DNA from: Acidobacteriota bacterium
Lineage (GTDB): Bacteria; Acidobacteriota; Vicinamibacteria; Marinacidobacterales; SMYC01
Assembly (NCBI GenBank): GCA_030598165.1
Contig: JAUVQL010000029.1
Span: 1-8,551 of the forward strand
DNA length: 8,551 nucleotides
Reading direction: 5' to 3'
In this document: one piece after another, positions 1-6,493 of the stretch
Position numbering within the stretch: the first letter of the stretch is position 1
Layout of the letters: each line of letters opens with the position of its first letter
The notes under the pieces: model-generated
What the model was told of the DNA's origin: nothing
Databases searched by the model: none
Seen by the model: only the letters and a program-made list of their open reading frames with translations
Translations under genes and position numbers: made by a program

Positions 1-60
1 TCGACGTTCTCGGTTCGTGACCGTAATTATGAACCAGGGCACTTAGGTGATTGCACGAAA

Positions 61-110
61 GCTCCGGCGGGTCCGCCGACCTGTCCGCCGGAGCCTTGGC
101 GTAGGCGGAC
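61..110. repeat. Nested GC-rich palindromes upstream of tdk
   Basis: A perfect 10-bp inverted repeat pairs GCTCCGGCGG (61-70) with CCGCCGGAGC (85-94). A second, overlapping stem pairs GTCCGCC (83-89) with GGCGGAC (104-110), and a short GGCGG/CCGCC pair lies inside the first loop. The stems are mutually exclusive, so the RNA could switch between folds. There is no T-run after either stem, so it is not a canonical intrinsic terminator. It could be a dispersed palindromic (REP-like) element or the processed end of an upstream transcript. It lies 64 nt before the tdk start. Confidence 0.5.
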
Positions 111-173
111 TGATTGCTCGACTGCCGCCGTCAAGTAGTGTGGCAGCAAAGTTAGTTGGAAGGTAGGAGAGCT

Positions 174-773
174 ATGGAAGGTTATCGTTTCAACCTCGGT
201 TGGGTCGAGGTCATCACAGGAAGCATGTTCAGCGGCAAGAGCGAAGAAATGATACGCCGCCTACGAAGAGCTCAAATCGCCCGCCAGCGCGTACAGATCT
301 TCAAGCCCCATATCGACAATCGATATACATCTGATCACATCGTTTCCCACAGCGAAATGCGTATCAAAGCCGAGCTCGTTGCGACCGCGGCGGAGATCCT
401 CGAGAAATTGGACCACAAGACGGAGGTCGTGGGAATCGATGAAGGTCAGTTCTTCGACCCCTTTCTCGTCAACGTTTGCAATCAACTCGCCGACATGGGA
501 AAGCGGGTTATCGTTGCAGGATTGGATCAGGATTATCTCGGCAAACCTTTCGAGCCCATGCCACAACTCCTCGCCATCGCCGAGTACATTTCAAAAACAC
601 TCGCAATTTGCATGCGTTGCGGCAATCCAGCCAACCACACGCAGCGGCTCGTTTCGTCGACCGATCGGGTGGTTGTAGGCGGCTCAGAAACTTACGAGGC
701 GCGCTGTCGTCGCTGCTTCGAGCCCCATCCTATCTTGGAAGAGCCGGACGCATCCTCCCCCCAACCTAAATAG
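174..773 (+). CDS. tdk: Thymidine kinase (type II, zinc-binding)
   Basis: This enzyme phosphorylates thymidine to dTMP with ATP in the cytoplasmic pyrimidine salvage pathway. The 199-aa product has the P-loop GSMFSGKS at residues 16-23, then the RRLRRAQ helix. The Walker B/catalytic segment is DEGQFF (89-94), whose Glu is the expected general base; the more usual form is DEAQFF. A structural zinc ribbon is formed by CMRC (146-149) and CRRC (178-181). Length and motif order fit the bacterial type II family, and the N-terminus resembles the Firmicutes type more than E. coli Tdk. I chose ATG at 174, preceded by AGGAG at 165-169. An in-frame TTG at 156 would add six residues but lies upstream of that ribosome site. 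The last 82 bases, including the second Cys pair, overlap the convergent permease gene. No partner gene is visible on this strand. Confidence 0.97.
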   Translation: MEGYRFNLGWVEVITGSMFSGKSEEMIRRLRRAQIARQRVQIFKPHIDNRYTSDHIVSHSEMRIKAELVATAAEILEKLDHKTEVVGIDEGQFFDPFLVNVCNQLADMGKRVIVAGLDQDYLGKPFEPMPQLLAIAEYISKTLAICMRCGNPANHTQRLVSSTDRVVVGGSETYEARCRRCFEPHPILEEPDASSPQPK

Positions 774-1672
774 GTACGCCGGAGTCCTTCCACCCACAAG
801 TTCGCGGCTAACACCGCCACAGTCAAAGCCACCGCAGGAACCATCAACGTCCACCAATACGTTGTCATAACCGTCAAGTTGTTCGCTGCGTCCGAAAGCA
901 TCTTCCCCCAACTCGATGCGGGCTCCGGAACGCCCAAACCAAGAAAGGAGAGCGTAGCTTCTCCCAGTAAGAAGTATGGAATTGTGATGCCTACCTGAAG
1001 AAGAATGAACGGCATCGCATTCGGGAGAATATGACGAAACAAGAGCCTCGCCCTCGTCGCGCCGAGGGCGACCGCGGAGGACACATAGTCTTCTTCGCGC
1101 AGAGAAAGAACTCTTCCACGGAGCAGACGAGAAACACTACACCAACCGACCGCGGCGAGGGACCCCACCAAGATCAGCGAGGCCTGACCGGCCGTGAGGT
1201 CGTCGGGGAACAGCTTTCTCACGGCGAGAACCAGATAAAGAGCCGGCAACGCCATAGCAAGCTCGGCCAATCGCATGAGAAAACGGTCCGTCAGACCGCC
1301 CATGAATCCTGCAGCGGCCCCAACTAGAGTGCCAAAGGCAACGGTGAAAATTACCCCGAGGGCAGCAGCGCTTACGCTCAATCTGGCACCATAAATGGAA
1401 CGGGAAAGCATATCTCGGCCCAGTGCATCGGTCCCCAAAAGGTAAGCTCTACATCCATCGAAGCCGAAGAAGTGACGTCGTCCCGTGTCGTCAACGGCAA
1501 ACCAATTCGTCCGGCAGTCCTCGGAAGGAAGCGCCGGAGGATGGTAGAAGCTCGACCGATCCTGGTAACGCGGGTCATAAGGCGCCAGGAAAGGAGCACC
1601 GACACCGACGGCCAATAGCACGAGCAGGAGGACAGCTCCCCACCGACCCGCACTGTCTCTCCACCAGAGCAC
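692..1672 (-). CDS. Oligopeptide ABC transporter permease, OppC/DppC type
   Basis: This is one of the two inner-membrane channel subunits of a peptide/opine/nickel-class ABC importer. The 326-aa product has an N-terminal membrane helix (about 12-30) ending in [10 protein letters not shown] periplasmic stretch contains [12 protein letters not shown] (80-91), the family hallmark that follows HP(F/L)GTD in relatives. Several further helices follow. The ATPase-coupling EAA loop, [20 protein letters not shown], is at about 195-214. An insertion before GTD (about 50-79) holds two cysteines (53, 74) that could form a disulfide. I chose GTG at 1672: it follows GGAGGAAGG with good spacing and lies just after the OppB-like stop (TAA 1676-1674). 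A longer frame from 1720 would need a TTG start inside the OppB-like gene. Conserved sequence ends near residue 300. The last 26 residues are a polar and basic tail read opposite the tdk 3' end. Confidence 0.95.
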   Translation of the reverse strand: MLWWRDSAGRWGAVLLLVLLAVGVGAPFLAPYDPRYQDRSSFYHPPALPSEDCRTNWFAVDDTGRRHFFGFDGCRAYLLGTDALGRDMLSRSIYGARLSVSAAALGVIFTVAFGTLVGAAAGFMGGLTDRFLMRLAELAMALPALYLVLAVRKLFPDDLTAGQASLILVGSLAAVGWCSVSRLLRGRVLSLREEDYVSSAVALGATRARLLFRHILPNAMPFILLQVGITIPYFLLGEATLSFLGLGVPEPASSWGKMLSDAANNLTVMTTYWWTLMVPAVALTVAVLAANLWVEGLRRTYLGWGEDASGSSKIGWGSKQRRQRAS

Positions 1673-1673
1673 T

Positions 1674-2645
1674 TTATCCTTCCTCCAGCCGAATCCGAGG
1701 ATCTGAAGCGGTAATGGCAATATCGGCGACCAAGTTGCCCAAGATCATGAGGACGGCCGCCAACAGCAGCACTCCTAGAACGAGGAATGAGTCTCTCGCT
1801 AGAAGCGCACTCCAAGCGAGTCGTCCCATCCCCGGCCAACCCATCACGACTTCGACGAGAAAGGCTCCATTGAGTAATCGGCCGACAGAGCTTCCTGCGA
1901 AGGTCAACACCGGGACCAATGCGGCAGGCAGACAGTGTTTGAGAAGGACTTGAAGATCACTCAAACCGCGAGAACGAGCCGCCTGTGCGAATCCCGATGG
2001 GAGAATCTCCATCAATGCACCACGGGATTGCAGGTAATAGAGGGGGGCGAGCGTAAGACTCAGCACCAAGCTCGGCAACAGTAAATGATTCACAAAATCA
2101 AGGAACTTGGCTCCGGGGCTAACAACCGCTAGCCCCACTGATGACCCGCCTCCAAGAGGAAACACACCGGTGGAGGCGGCCAACCCGAGAGCTCCGACGG
2201 CAATCACCAATGTCGGAACGGAAGCAGCCACAACGGCAAGACCCGAGAGAGTCCGATCCGATGCCCCGCCGGGACGTAGAGCAACGAGGAGGGCCAACGC
2301 CAGACCACCAAGAAAGGCTATAACGCCCGCGGAGACAACCAACGCCGTCGTATACAATACGGACTCCCCCAGAAGTTGCGCAACTGGTCTCTGAAAGGCC
2401 ATCGAGAATCCGAGGTCCCCTTTGAACAAGCCGAAAAACCAAGAAAGGTACTGTTCATACCAAGGCTGGTCTAAGCCATAGCGGCTCTCGAGAATCTTGA
2501 CTGTTTCCCGAGGGATGGAAGGATTTAGCAATAATCGGTCAACAAAAGATCCTGGCGCAAGATGCAGGAGTAAAAAGGATACGAGGCTTACCCCAACAAG
2601 GAGGGGCACCGCGGAGGCGAACCGGGCCAACACAACCCGATGCAC
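1674..2645 (-). CDS. Oligopeptide ABC transporter permease, OppB/DppB type
   Basis: This is the first channel subunit of the same importer. The 323-aa product begins with a helix (about 9-29, ending LLLHLAPG) typical of OppB proteins. It continues with RYGLDQPWYEQYLSWF (55-70) and GDLGFS (76-81), all strongly characteristic. Helices lie around 97-122, 134-155, 187-205, 244-265 and 286-310. The EAA loop (SGFAQAARSRGLSDLQVLLK, 217-236) contacts the ATPase, and the protein ends near DPRIRL as usual in the family. The start is GTG at 2645, with AGGAGG about 10 nt upstream. It is translationally coupled to the OppC-like gene, whose ribosome site lies inside its last codons. The pair follows the c-di-GMP gene by about 100 nt. 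Substrate specificity (di-/oligopeptide, nickel or other) cannot be read from the sequence. Confidence 0.95.
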   Translation of the reverse strand: MHRVVLARFASAVPLLVGVSLVSFLLLHLAPGSFVDRLLLNPSIPRETVKILESRYGLDQPWYEQYLSWFFGLFKGDLGFSMAFQRPVAQLLGESVLYTTALVVSAGVIAFLGGLALALLVALRPGGASDRTLSGLAVVAASVPTLVIAVGALGLAASTGVFPLGGGSSVGLAVVSPGAKFLDFVNHLLLPSLVLSLTLAPLYYLQSRGALMEILPSGFAQAARSRGLSDLQVLLKHCLPAALVPVLTFAGSSVGRLLNGAFLVEVVMGWPGMGRLAWSALLARDSFLVLGVLLLAAVLMILGNLVADIAITASDPRIRLEEG

Positions 2646-2662
2646 GCCTCGCTATCCTCCTC

Positions 2663-2731
2663 TCAGGTGAGACCGGTGGAGATTCCAGCCGGACGATGGA
2701 ATTCGTACTCTTCTGCAAGGTTGCGGATCAT
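2663..2731 (-). CDS. Possible 22-aa small ORF between c-di-GMP gene and permease
   Basis: An ATG at 2731 opens a 22-codon frame (starts MIRNLAEEYEFHR, ends PAGISTGLT) that stops at 2663. GAGGTG lies 7 nt before the ATG, just after the stop of the HD-GYP gene. Its TGA immediately precedes the AGGAGG of the OppB-like gene, an arrangement typical of translational coupling. There is no recognisable family, membrane segment or signal peptide. It may be a real coupling peptide or a chance frame in a 100-nt spacer. Confidence 0.3.
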   Translation of the reverse strand: MIRNLAEEYEFHRPAGISTGLT

Positions 2732-2746
2732 ACGCTGGCACCTCGC

Positions 2747-5260
2747 TCAACCCACACGGGGTTCCACGTTTTCCTCGGTTCCGAACAGACTCGGCTGATG
2801 AGTGCCAGGCTCGTATTCCTCCCGGCGACGACGGCCCTTGCGGCGACTCTTATGTTCGTACATGTTCTTATCCGCCGCCATCAGCAACGACTCGAGATCC
2901 GTTCCATCCGTTGGGTAGGACGCCAATCCCAACGATATCCCCACCGAGAGCATCTTACCGATGCCTACGTCGATCTCCGCCGATTCAACCGCATCTTGGA
3001 GACGATATGAAAACAAGCGCGCTTGCTCTGTTGTTGTCTTCGGCAAAACGGCAATGAACTCATCACCAGCGTAGCGCACCAATACGTCACTCTCTCGCAT
3101 CAGAGCTTTTAGAATGCGACCGACCTCCTTGAGAAAACGATCTCCGGAGTGATGGCCGTACCGATCATTGATACTTTTGAAATCATCGAGATCCATCTCG
3201 ATGACCGTCAAGGGCTCTTTGTATCGTTTTGCCTCGGACAGAGTCTGATCAAAAAAGATATAGAGGAAACGGGAGTTACTCAAACCCGTAAGACGATCCG
3301 TGAAAGCGTCTTCCTGCGTCTCCTCGAAGCGAATGGCGTTGTACAGCGCTATAGAAGCTCGGTTCGCCACAATTTCCATAAGACGTATGTGGTCGTCCGT
3401 ATAACGGAAACTCTGCCCCGCGTAGAGAGCGATGGCACCGATGGGCCGCTCCTCATGTGCCAGCGGCGCAAGTATCGCGTTTTGATACCGTTCACGGATG
3501 CCTTCCGGCAAACCCATCGTGTCCGGTCCCGGGTCGACGTTGTAGAGCATCCGGTTGTTCGCCGCCACCCAGCCAGCCAATCGGGTTCCAATCTCGATCG
3601 AGATGCCACGGAACGCATCCTGATTCAATCCGGCGGTGTGGGATGCATTGAGTACGGCACCGCTCTCATCGGCAAGATAAATGACCAGCGTATCGAAAGG
3701 AATGATCTTCGCGATTTTGGAAGCCAGAATCGTGAGCGTATCAGTGCGTGACAACGAGGTACCCATGGTCTGAGATATCTCGAATAGGTGAAAGACCTCG
3801 CGCTGCGGGGCAGTAATGAGATTCCCGAGAGCGGGTGGGTGTGGCACACCGATGATGTCTGGGGCACGCTTGGTATCCTTGTGCTCTTTTAGATCCACGA
3901 GCCGGTCAGGAATCTCAGAGCTCTCGAGAACCTCATCGACCAGGGGCACGATCTCGAGGAACGTGGAGAAAACCTGGGGATCGAATCGGTGTCTCTCTCT
4001 CTTCATCACGTCGACGGCGCCGCCTTGATCGAGTGAACGTGTGCGATACACCCTCCGGGCCCGAAGAGCCTCGTAGCAATCGGCCACTCTCAATATTCTC
4101 GATCCAAGAGGAATCTCTTCTCGCTGGAGCGCATCCGGGTAGCCACTCCCGTCCCAGTTCTCGTGATGATGCTTCACGATCTCGATGACCGGACCCTGAA
4201 AATCGATGGAGGAGAGTATCTGAGCTCCCACCACGGGATGAGTACTCATCTTCTGGAACTCGAGTTGTGTCAGCTTACCCGGCTTATGAAGGATATAGTG
4301 GGGAATAGAGATCTTTCCGACATCGTGAAGCATGGAAGCAATTTCGAGGGCTTCGTAAGTCCGATGATCCACGCCCATGGCTTTGGCCAATTTCAAAGTC
4401 ACGATTTGCGTACGGGAGACGTGCTTCCTGGTCTCACTTTTGTAGTCGGTGTGAATCTCGAGTGCATCGATGGAGTTGGCAAATGCCCTCACTGTTTGGA
4501 GGTAGAGACCGCGAACCTCCTCATACTTCTCGTTGTAGAAGCGATGGGCGTAGTAGACCACCATGAGGATCGGCAGCGCTAGCAAAAAGGCCCAGGGGCC
4601 GGCAACCCGTTGAAAAAAATAGACAACGGCCGCGCCGGAAGCGGACGCCATGAAGTATAACGGTACAAGAGGAAAGTTTTGACTCCAATGCTTCTTGAAA
4701 TTACTCTGTCCCGCAAGACTCATGACGGCGTGCACGCAAGTAGTATTAATAAGAAAGGACGTTCCCGCCATCAAAACTACCGGGAGAAGAATCTCATGGG
4801 CGGTCACAGGCCCGTCAGGCAGGAATACATTGTAAGCCCACCCATATAAGAAGGCGGAGATGCCGTTGACAGCCAAATTGAAAATGGACTGGATGTTACG
4901 CCACTGCAGGATTTTGCCGCGATGCTCGGGAGGCATTTTCCGAAGAGCCACCCAATAACTGACGAAATGAGACGGTCCGTTGGCTATGATACCGGGACCG
5001 ATCCCGTAGATCATGGTGATGGATAGCATGAGGCAGTCCGCCACTGCCATCCATGTAATAGTGCGTGGTATGCGTACGACCCAAGAGGAGCCTAACCAAG
5101 CGACAATGGTAATTCCGACGAGGGATGACCACTCTTCCCAACGGTAGTTGGCAGATAACCGGTGGAGGTCGTAGATCGCCCAGATATAGATCGGGACGGC
5201 CACCGCGACGACCGCGTTGACGAATAACTTAGCTTTGGCTGGCGGATTCTGCCAGTCCAT
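2747..5260 (-). CDS. Membrane c-di-GMP protein: 7TM, HD-GYP, GAF and GGDEF domains
   Basis: This 837-aa protein probably both makes and breaks cyclic di-GMP at the inner membrane. Residues 1-240 hold about seven hydrophobic helices (near 12-30, 45-61, 67-92, 124-147, 156-180, 198-216, 221-238), a putative sensor. An HD-GYP phosphodiesterase domain spans about 250-445. It has H280, HDVGK (312-316), H341, HHHENWDGSGYP (364-375) and D394, so the metal-binding set looks complete. A GAF domain covers about 485-645. The GGDEF diguanylate cyclase domain (about 650-805) has DLDDFKSINDRYGH (690-703) and the active-site variant AGDEF (731-735), a form known in active cyclases. An RESD inhibitory I-site lies exactly five residues upstream (722-725). 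The C-terminus is basic (RRKGRRRR), then polar. ATG at 5260 is the natural start, though the site before it (CGGGGGGACC) is a weak Shine-Dalgarno. It sits between the binding-protein and permease genes on the same strand, so a regulatory link with peptide uptake is possible but unproven. Confidence 0.96.
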   Translation of the reverse strand: MDWQNPPAKAKLFVNAVVAVAVPIYIWAIYDLHRLSANYRWEEWSSLVGITIVAWLGSSWVVRIPRTITWMAVADCLMLSITMIYGIGPGIIANGPSHFVSYWVALRKMPPEHRGKILQWRNIQSIFNLAVNGISAFLYGWAYNVFLPDGPVTAHEILLPVVLMAGTSFLINTTCVHAVMSLAGQSNFKKHWSQNFPLVPLYFMASASGAAVVYFFQRVAGPWAFLLALPILMVVYYAHRFYNEKYEEVRGLYLQTVRAFANSIDALEIHTDYKSETRKHVSRTQIVTLKLAKAMGVDHRTYEALEIASMLHDVGKISIPHYILHKPGKLTQLEFQKMSTHPVVGAQILSSIDFQGPVIEIVKHHHENWDGSGYPDALQREEIPLGSRILRVADCYEALRARRVYRTRSLDQGGAVDVMKRERHRFDPQVFSTFLEIVPLVDEVLESSEIPDRLVDLKEHKDTKRAPDIIGVPHPPALGNLITAPQREVFHLFEISQTMGTSLSRTDTLTILASKIAKIIPFDTLVIYLADESGAVLNASHTAGLNQDAFRGISIEIGTRLAGWVAANNRMLYNVDPGPDTMGLPEGIRERYQNAILAPLAHEERPIGAIALYAGQSFRYTDDHIRLMEIVANRASIALYNAIRFEETQEDAFTDRLTGLSNSRFLYIFFDQTLSEAKRYKEPLTVIEMDLDDFKSINDRYGHHSGDRFLKEVGRILKALMRESDVLVRYAGDEFIAVLPKTTTEQARLFSYRLQDAVESAEIDVGIGKMLSVGISLGLASYPTDGTDLESLLMAADKNMYEHKSRRKGRRRREEYEPGTHQPSLFGTEENVEPRVG

Positions 5261-5647
5261 GGTCCCCCCGAGCCCCAGTAAAGTGAGACCCTCAACCTAA
5301 ATGAATTATTCGGGTTTTCTACGTAAATAGTCCGACGGAGATACCTCCGCTAACTACAGGGACCACTCCACCTATCGAATTGCTCGGAAAGATAAATGAG
5401 TTGCTTTATAAGAGCTTGATTTTGAATCCTAGCACATGGTGTAACAGGGCGTCAAGATATGCAATTGGCTAAACACGAACAGGTTACTCGAACTGCAAGG
5501 AAGGATTCTGTTAGCAGGTTGAACGCCGGGTGCTGGTTGATGCCTTACACCTCGCGATCTCGCAAAGTCCACGGGTGGGGCCCCCCCGAGCCACCACCCC
5601 TTGAGTCAATAAAACTGAGGAAACTCTGTGAAAATATTGCTTCCGGC
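5261..5647 (-). other. Leader region of the c-di-GMP gene
   Basis: There is no credible gene on either strand. The region contains the promoter candidate at 5426-5455, followed by an inferred untranslated leader of about 160 nt. The leader holds a small hairpin (CGGAG-GTAT-CTCCG on the minus strand, near 5335-5350) and the G-rich sequence just before the start codon. That sequence recurs near 5582-5592 as the same 11-base core (CCCCCCGAGCC on the plus strand). Around 5571-5600, GGGTGG and CCACCC can pair but no T-run follows. I found no match to a c-di-GMP-I riboswitch core. Confidence 0.5.
5426..5455 (-). promoter_or_regulatory. Candidate sigma-70 promoter for the c-di-GMP gene
   Basis: On the minus strand, TTGACG (5455-5450) is followed after 18 nt by TAGGAT (5431-5426), with TG one base before the -10 (extended -10, TGC-TAGGAT). 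The -35 matches consensus at five of six positions and the -10 at four of six. The predicted start is near 5419, about 160 nt before the HD-GYP/GGDEF start codon. This would let that gene be transcribed separately from the peptide minigenes upstream. Confidence 0.45.
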
Positions 5648-5671
5648 TTAAATCCAAACGATTCCACGCAT
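5648..5671 (-). CDS. Heptapeptide minigene MRGIVWI, copy 2
   Basis: This is an eight-codon frame, ATG to TAA, encoding MRGIVWI. AGGAG lies 7 nt before the ATG (after CCTG), the ideal place for a Shine-Dalgarno sequence. The same peptide is encoded by copy 1 (5836-5859). Compared with that copy, codon 4 is ATC rather than ATT, codon 7 is ATT rather than ATC, and the stop is TAA rather than TGA. Every difference is silent, while the sequences on both sides have diverged; this points to selection on the peptide. The frame starts 19 nt after the stop of the 27-aa peptide gene and probably shares its transcript. Peptide genes this short are known: mccA of microcin C encodes MRTGNAN, and biarylitide precursors are pentapeptides. 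The C-terminal Asn required for microcin C is absent. I do not recognise a family, and the function is unknown. Confidence 0.55.
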   Translation of the reverse strand: MRGIVWI

Positions 5672-5690
5672 TGTCTATCTCCTCAGGGTC

Positions 5691-5774
5691 CTAACCACAA
5701 ATAATAATCCCGGGCGAGGTACGCTCTTCGAGCTCTTCCACGTTGAGTTCTTCGATTTCGGTGATAGTTTCCAT
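5691..5774 (-). CDS. 27-aa acidic peptide with hydrophobic Cys tail, precursor-like
   Basis: An ATG at 5774, 8 nt after AAGGAG, opens a frame of 27 codons ending in TAG. The N-terminal part (METITEIEELNVEELEER) is strongly acidic with regularly spaced Leu/Ile/Val, as in a short amphipathic helix. The C-terminal part (TSPGIIICG) is uncharged and hydrophobic, with one Cys next to the final Gly. An acidic ELNVEELEE-like leader before a short compact core is the usual plan of precursors of ribosomally synthesised, modified peptides. The core boundary and any modification are my inference, and no maturase or protease gene is visible nearby. The tail also loosely recalls short hydrophobic pheromones. 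The gene is flanked by the two heptapeptide copies, 61 nt after copy 1 and 19 nt before copy 2. No secretion signal or membrane span is present. Confidence 0.5.
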   Translation of the reverse strand: METITEIEELNVEELEERTSPGIIICG

Positions 5775-5835
5775 TACTTCTTCTCCTTTTTACATTGGCG
5801 CCATCGAATGGGTATGCTGCAACTTCAGCGACGCT

Positions 5836-5859
5836 TCAGATCCAAACAATTCCACGCAT
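5836..5859 (-). CDS. Heptapeptide minigene MRGIVWI, copy 1
   Basis: This is an eight-codon frame, ATG to TGA, with a full AGGAGG seven bases before the start (CCTAGGAGGTGTGGCC then ATG). It encodes the same peptide as copy 2 at 5648-5671; 21 of 24 coding bases are identical and the three differences are silent or stop-to-stop. It is the first of three closely spaced small frames. Its product has one Arg, then Gly and four hydrophobic residues including a Trp. It could be a secreted or reimported signal, a substrate for a modifying enzyme, or a leader peptide at which ribosomes pause. CTGAAGTTG-NAG motifs occur on both sides (near 5817-5829 and 5905-5917). Confidence 0.55.
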   Translation of the reverse strand: MRGIVWI

Positions 5860-6493
5860 GGCCACACCTCCTAGGAAAGACTCGAATCGAGAAACTGCAC
5901 CACTCCTCCAACTTCAGACACTCTTGCCTAATGGCAGCTCGGCCTACCGCCGACACTGACCAAAACGCCCTAAGTTGTGTTCAGGGGGAGAAGCGTTCGA
6001 GAGAACGGGACGGGATGGAACTTGAGAAGGTTCGAGCGATGACTACGAATAAATTGTGTCAATGACGAGCTTAAGTTGAATCTCGGTGCTCGCTTAGTCT
6101 TCTCAGGTCGTTCTCCGCAACCCGTTGACTACAAATAACTTCTTCCCTCTTGTACCTCCTATTCAGGACCAGACACTTGTTCTATTCAATGTAAACTCAA
6201 CTCATTAAAGGAATGGCACCATATAACGCAGGTCGGCGGTACTGAGCAAGATAGAAATGCTCCAGTAAAATGGTGCAAATGGACTATAAAACGCTTGGGA
6301 GCGCATCGTGGCACATGGCGTGATTCTATGTTTTTGCCATCGACTTCGTTTAGCACAACTTCAAACCTCATAACGACGGCCCCGCAGTGAGAGGTCCCTA
6401 TCGCCACTGTGCAAAATATGTCGGGTTTTACCCCCAGGTCAGTGACAGATGTCACGAATCGATAGATTTCCCGCACAAAATTGCCAAAAGAAG
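5860..6493 (-). other. Gene-poor region between binding-protein gene and peptide minigenes
   Basis: I find no convincing protein gene here. A perfect -35 hexamer TTGACA lies at 6062-6057 on the minus strand, but no good -10 follows it, so a promoter for the minigenes is only suggested. An AGGAGG at 6160-6155 has no usable start codon after it. Short palindromes include GTGACA-GA-TGTCAC (6441-6454) and GGGT-TTT-ACCC just before it. The motif TCGAAC followed by CTTCTC-like sequence occurs twice on the minus strand (about 6034-6023 and 6000-5988). I see no U-tract terminator after the binding-protein gene, so read-through into the minigenes is possible. Confidence 0.4.

Noticed and set aside
1..138. 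Open frame from the left edge to a TAG at 136-138
   Set aside because: It crosses the palindrome cluster and its translation (STFSVRDRNYEPGHLGDC at the start) matches no family I recognise. It could be the tail of a gene but is unsupported.
3149..4582. Long plus-strand frames opposite the c-di-GMP gene (139-200 aa)
   Set aside because: They lie antisense to an unambiguous HD-GYP/GAF/GGDEF coding sequence and have no family features.
5261..5425. c-di-GMP riboswitch in the leader of the c-di-GMP gene
   Set aside because: I could not find the conserved GEMM core or its paired stems; only a 5-bp hairpin is evident.
5571..5600. Intrinsic terminator after the second heptapeptide
   Set aside because: A GGGTGG/CCACCC stem is possible, but the loop is long and no U-run follows on either strand.
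5648..5859. Microcin C (mccA) identity for the heptapeptides
   Set aside because: The peptides share length and the MR start with MRTGNAN but end in Ile instead of the essential Asn, and no MccB-like gene is in the window.
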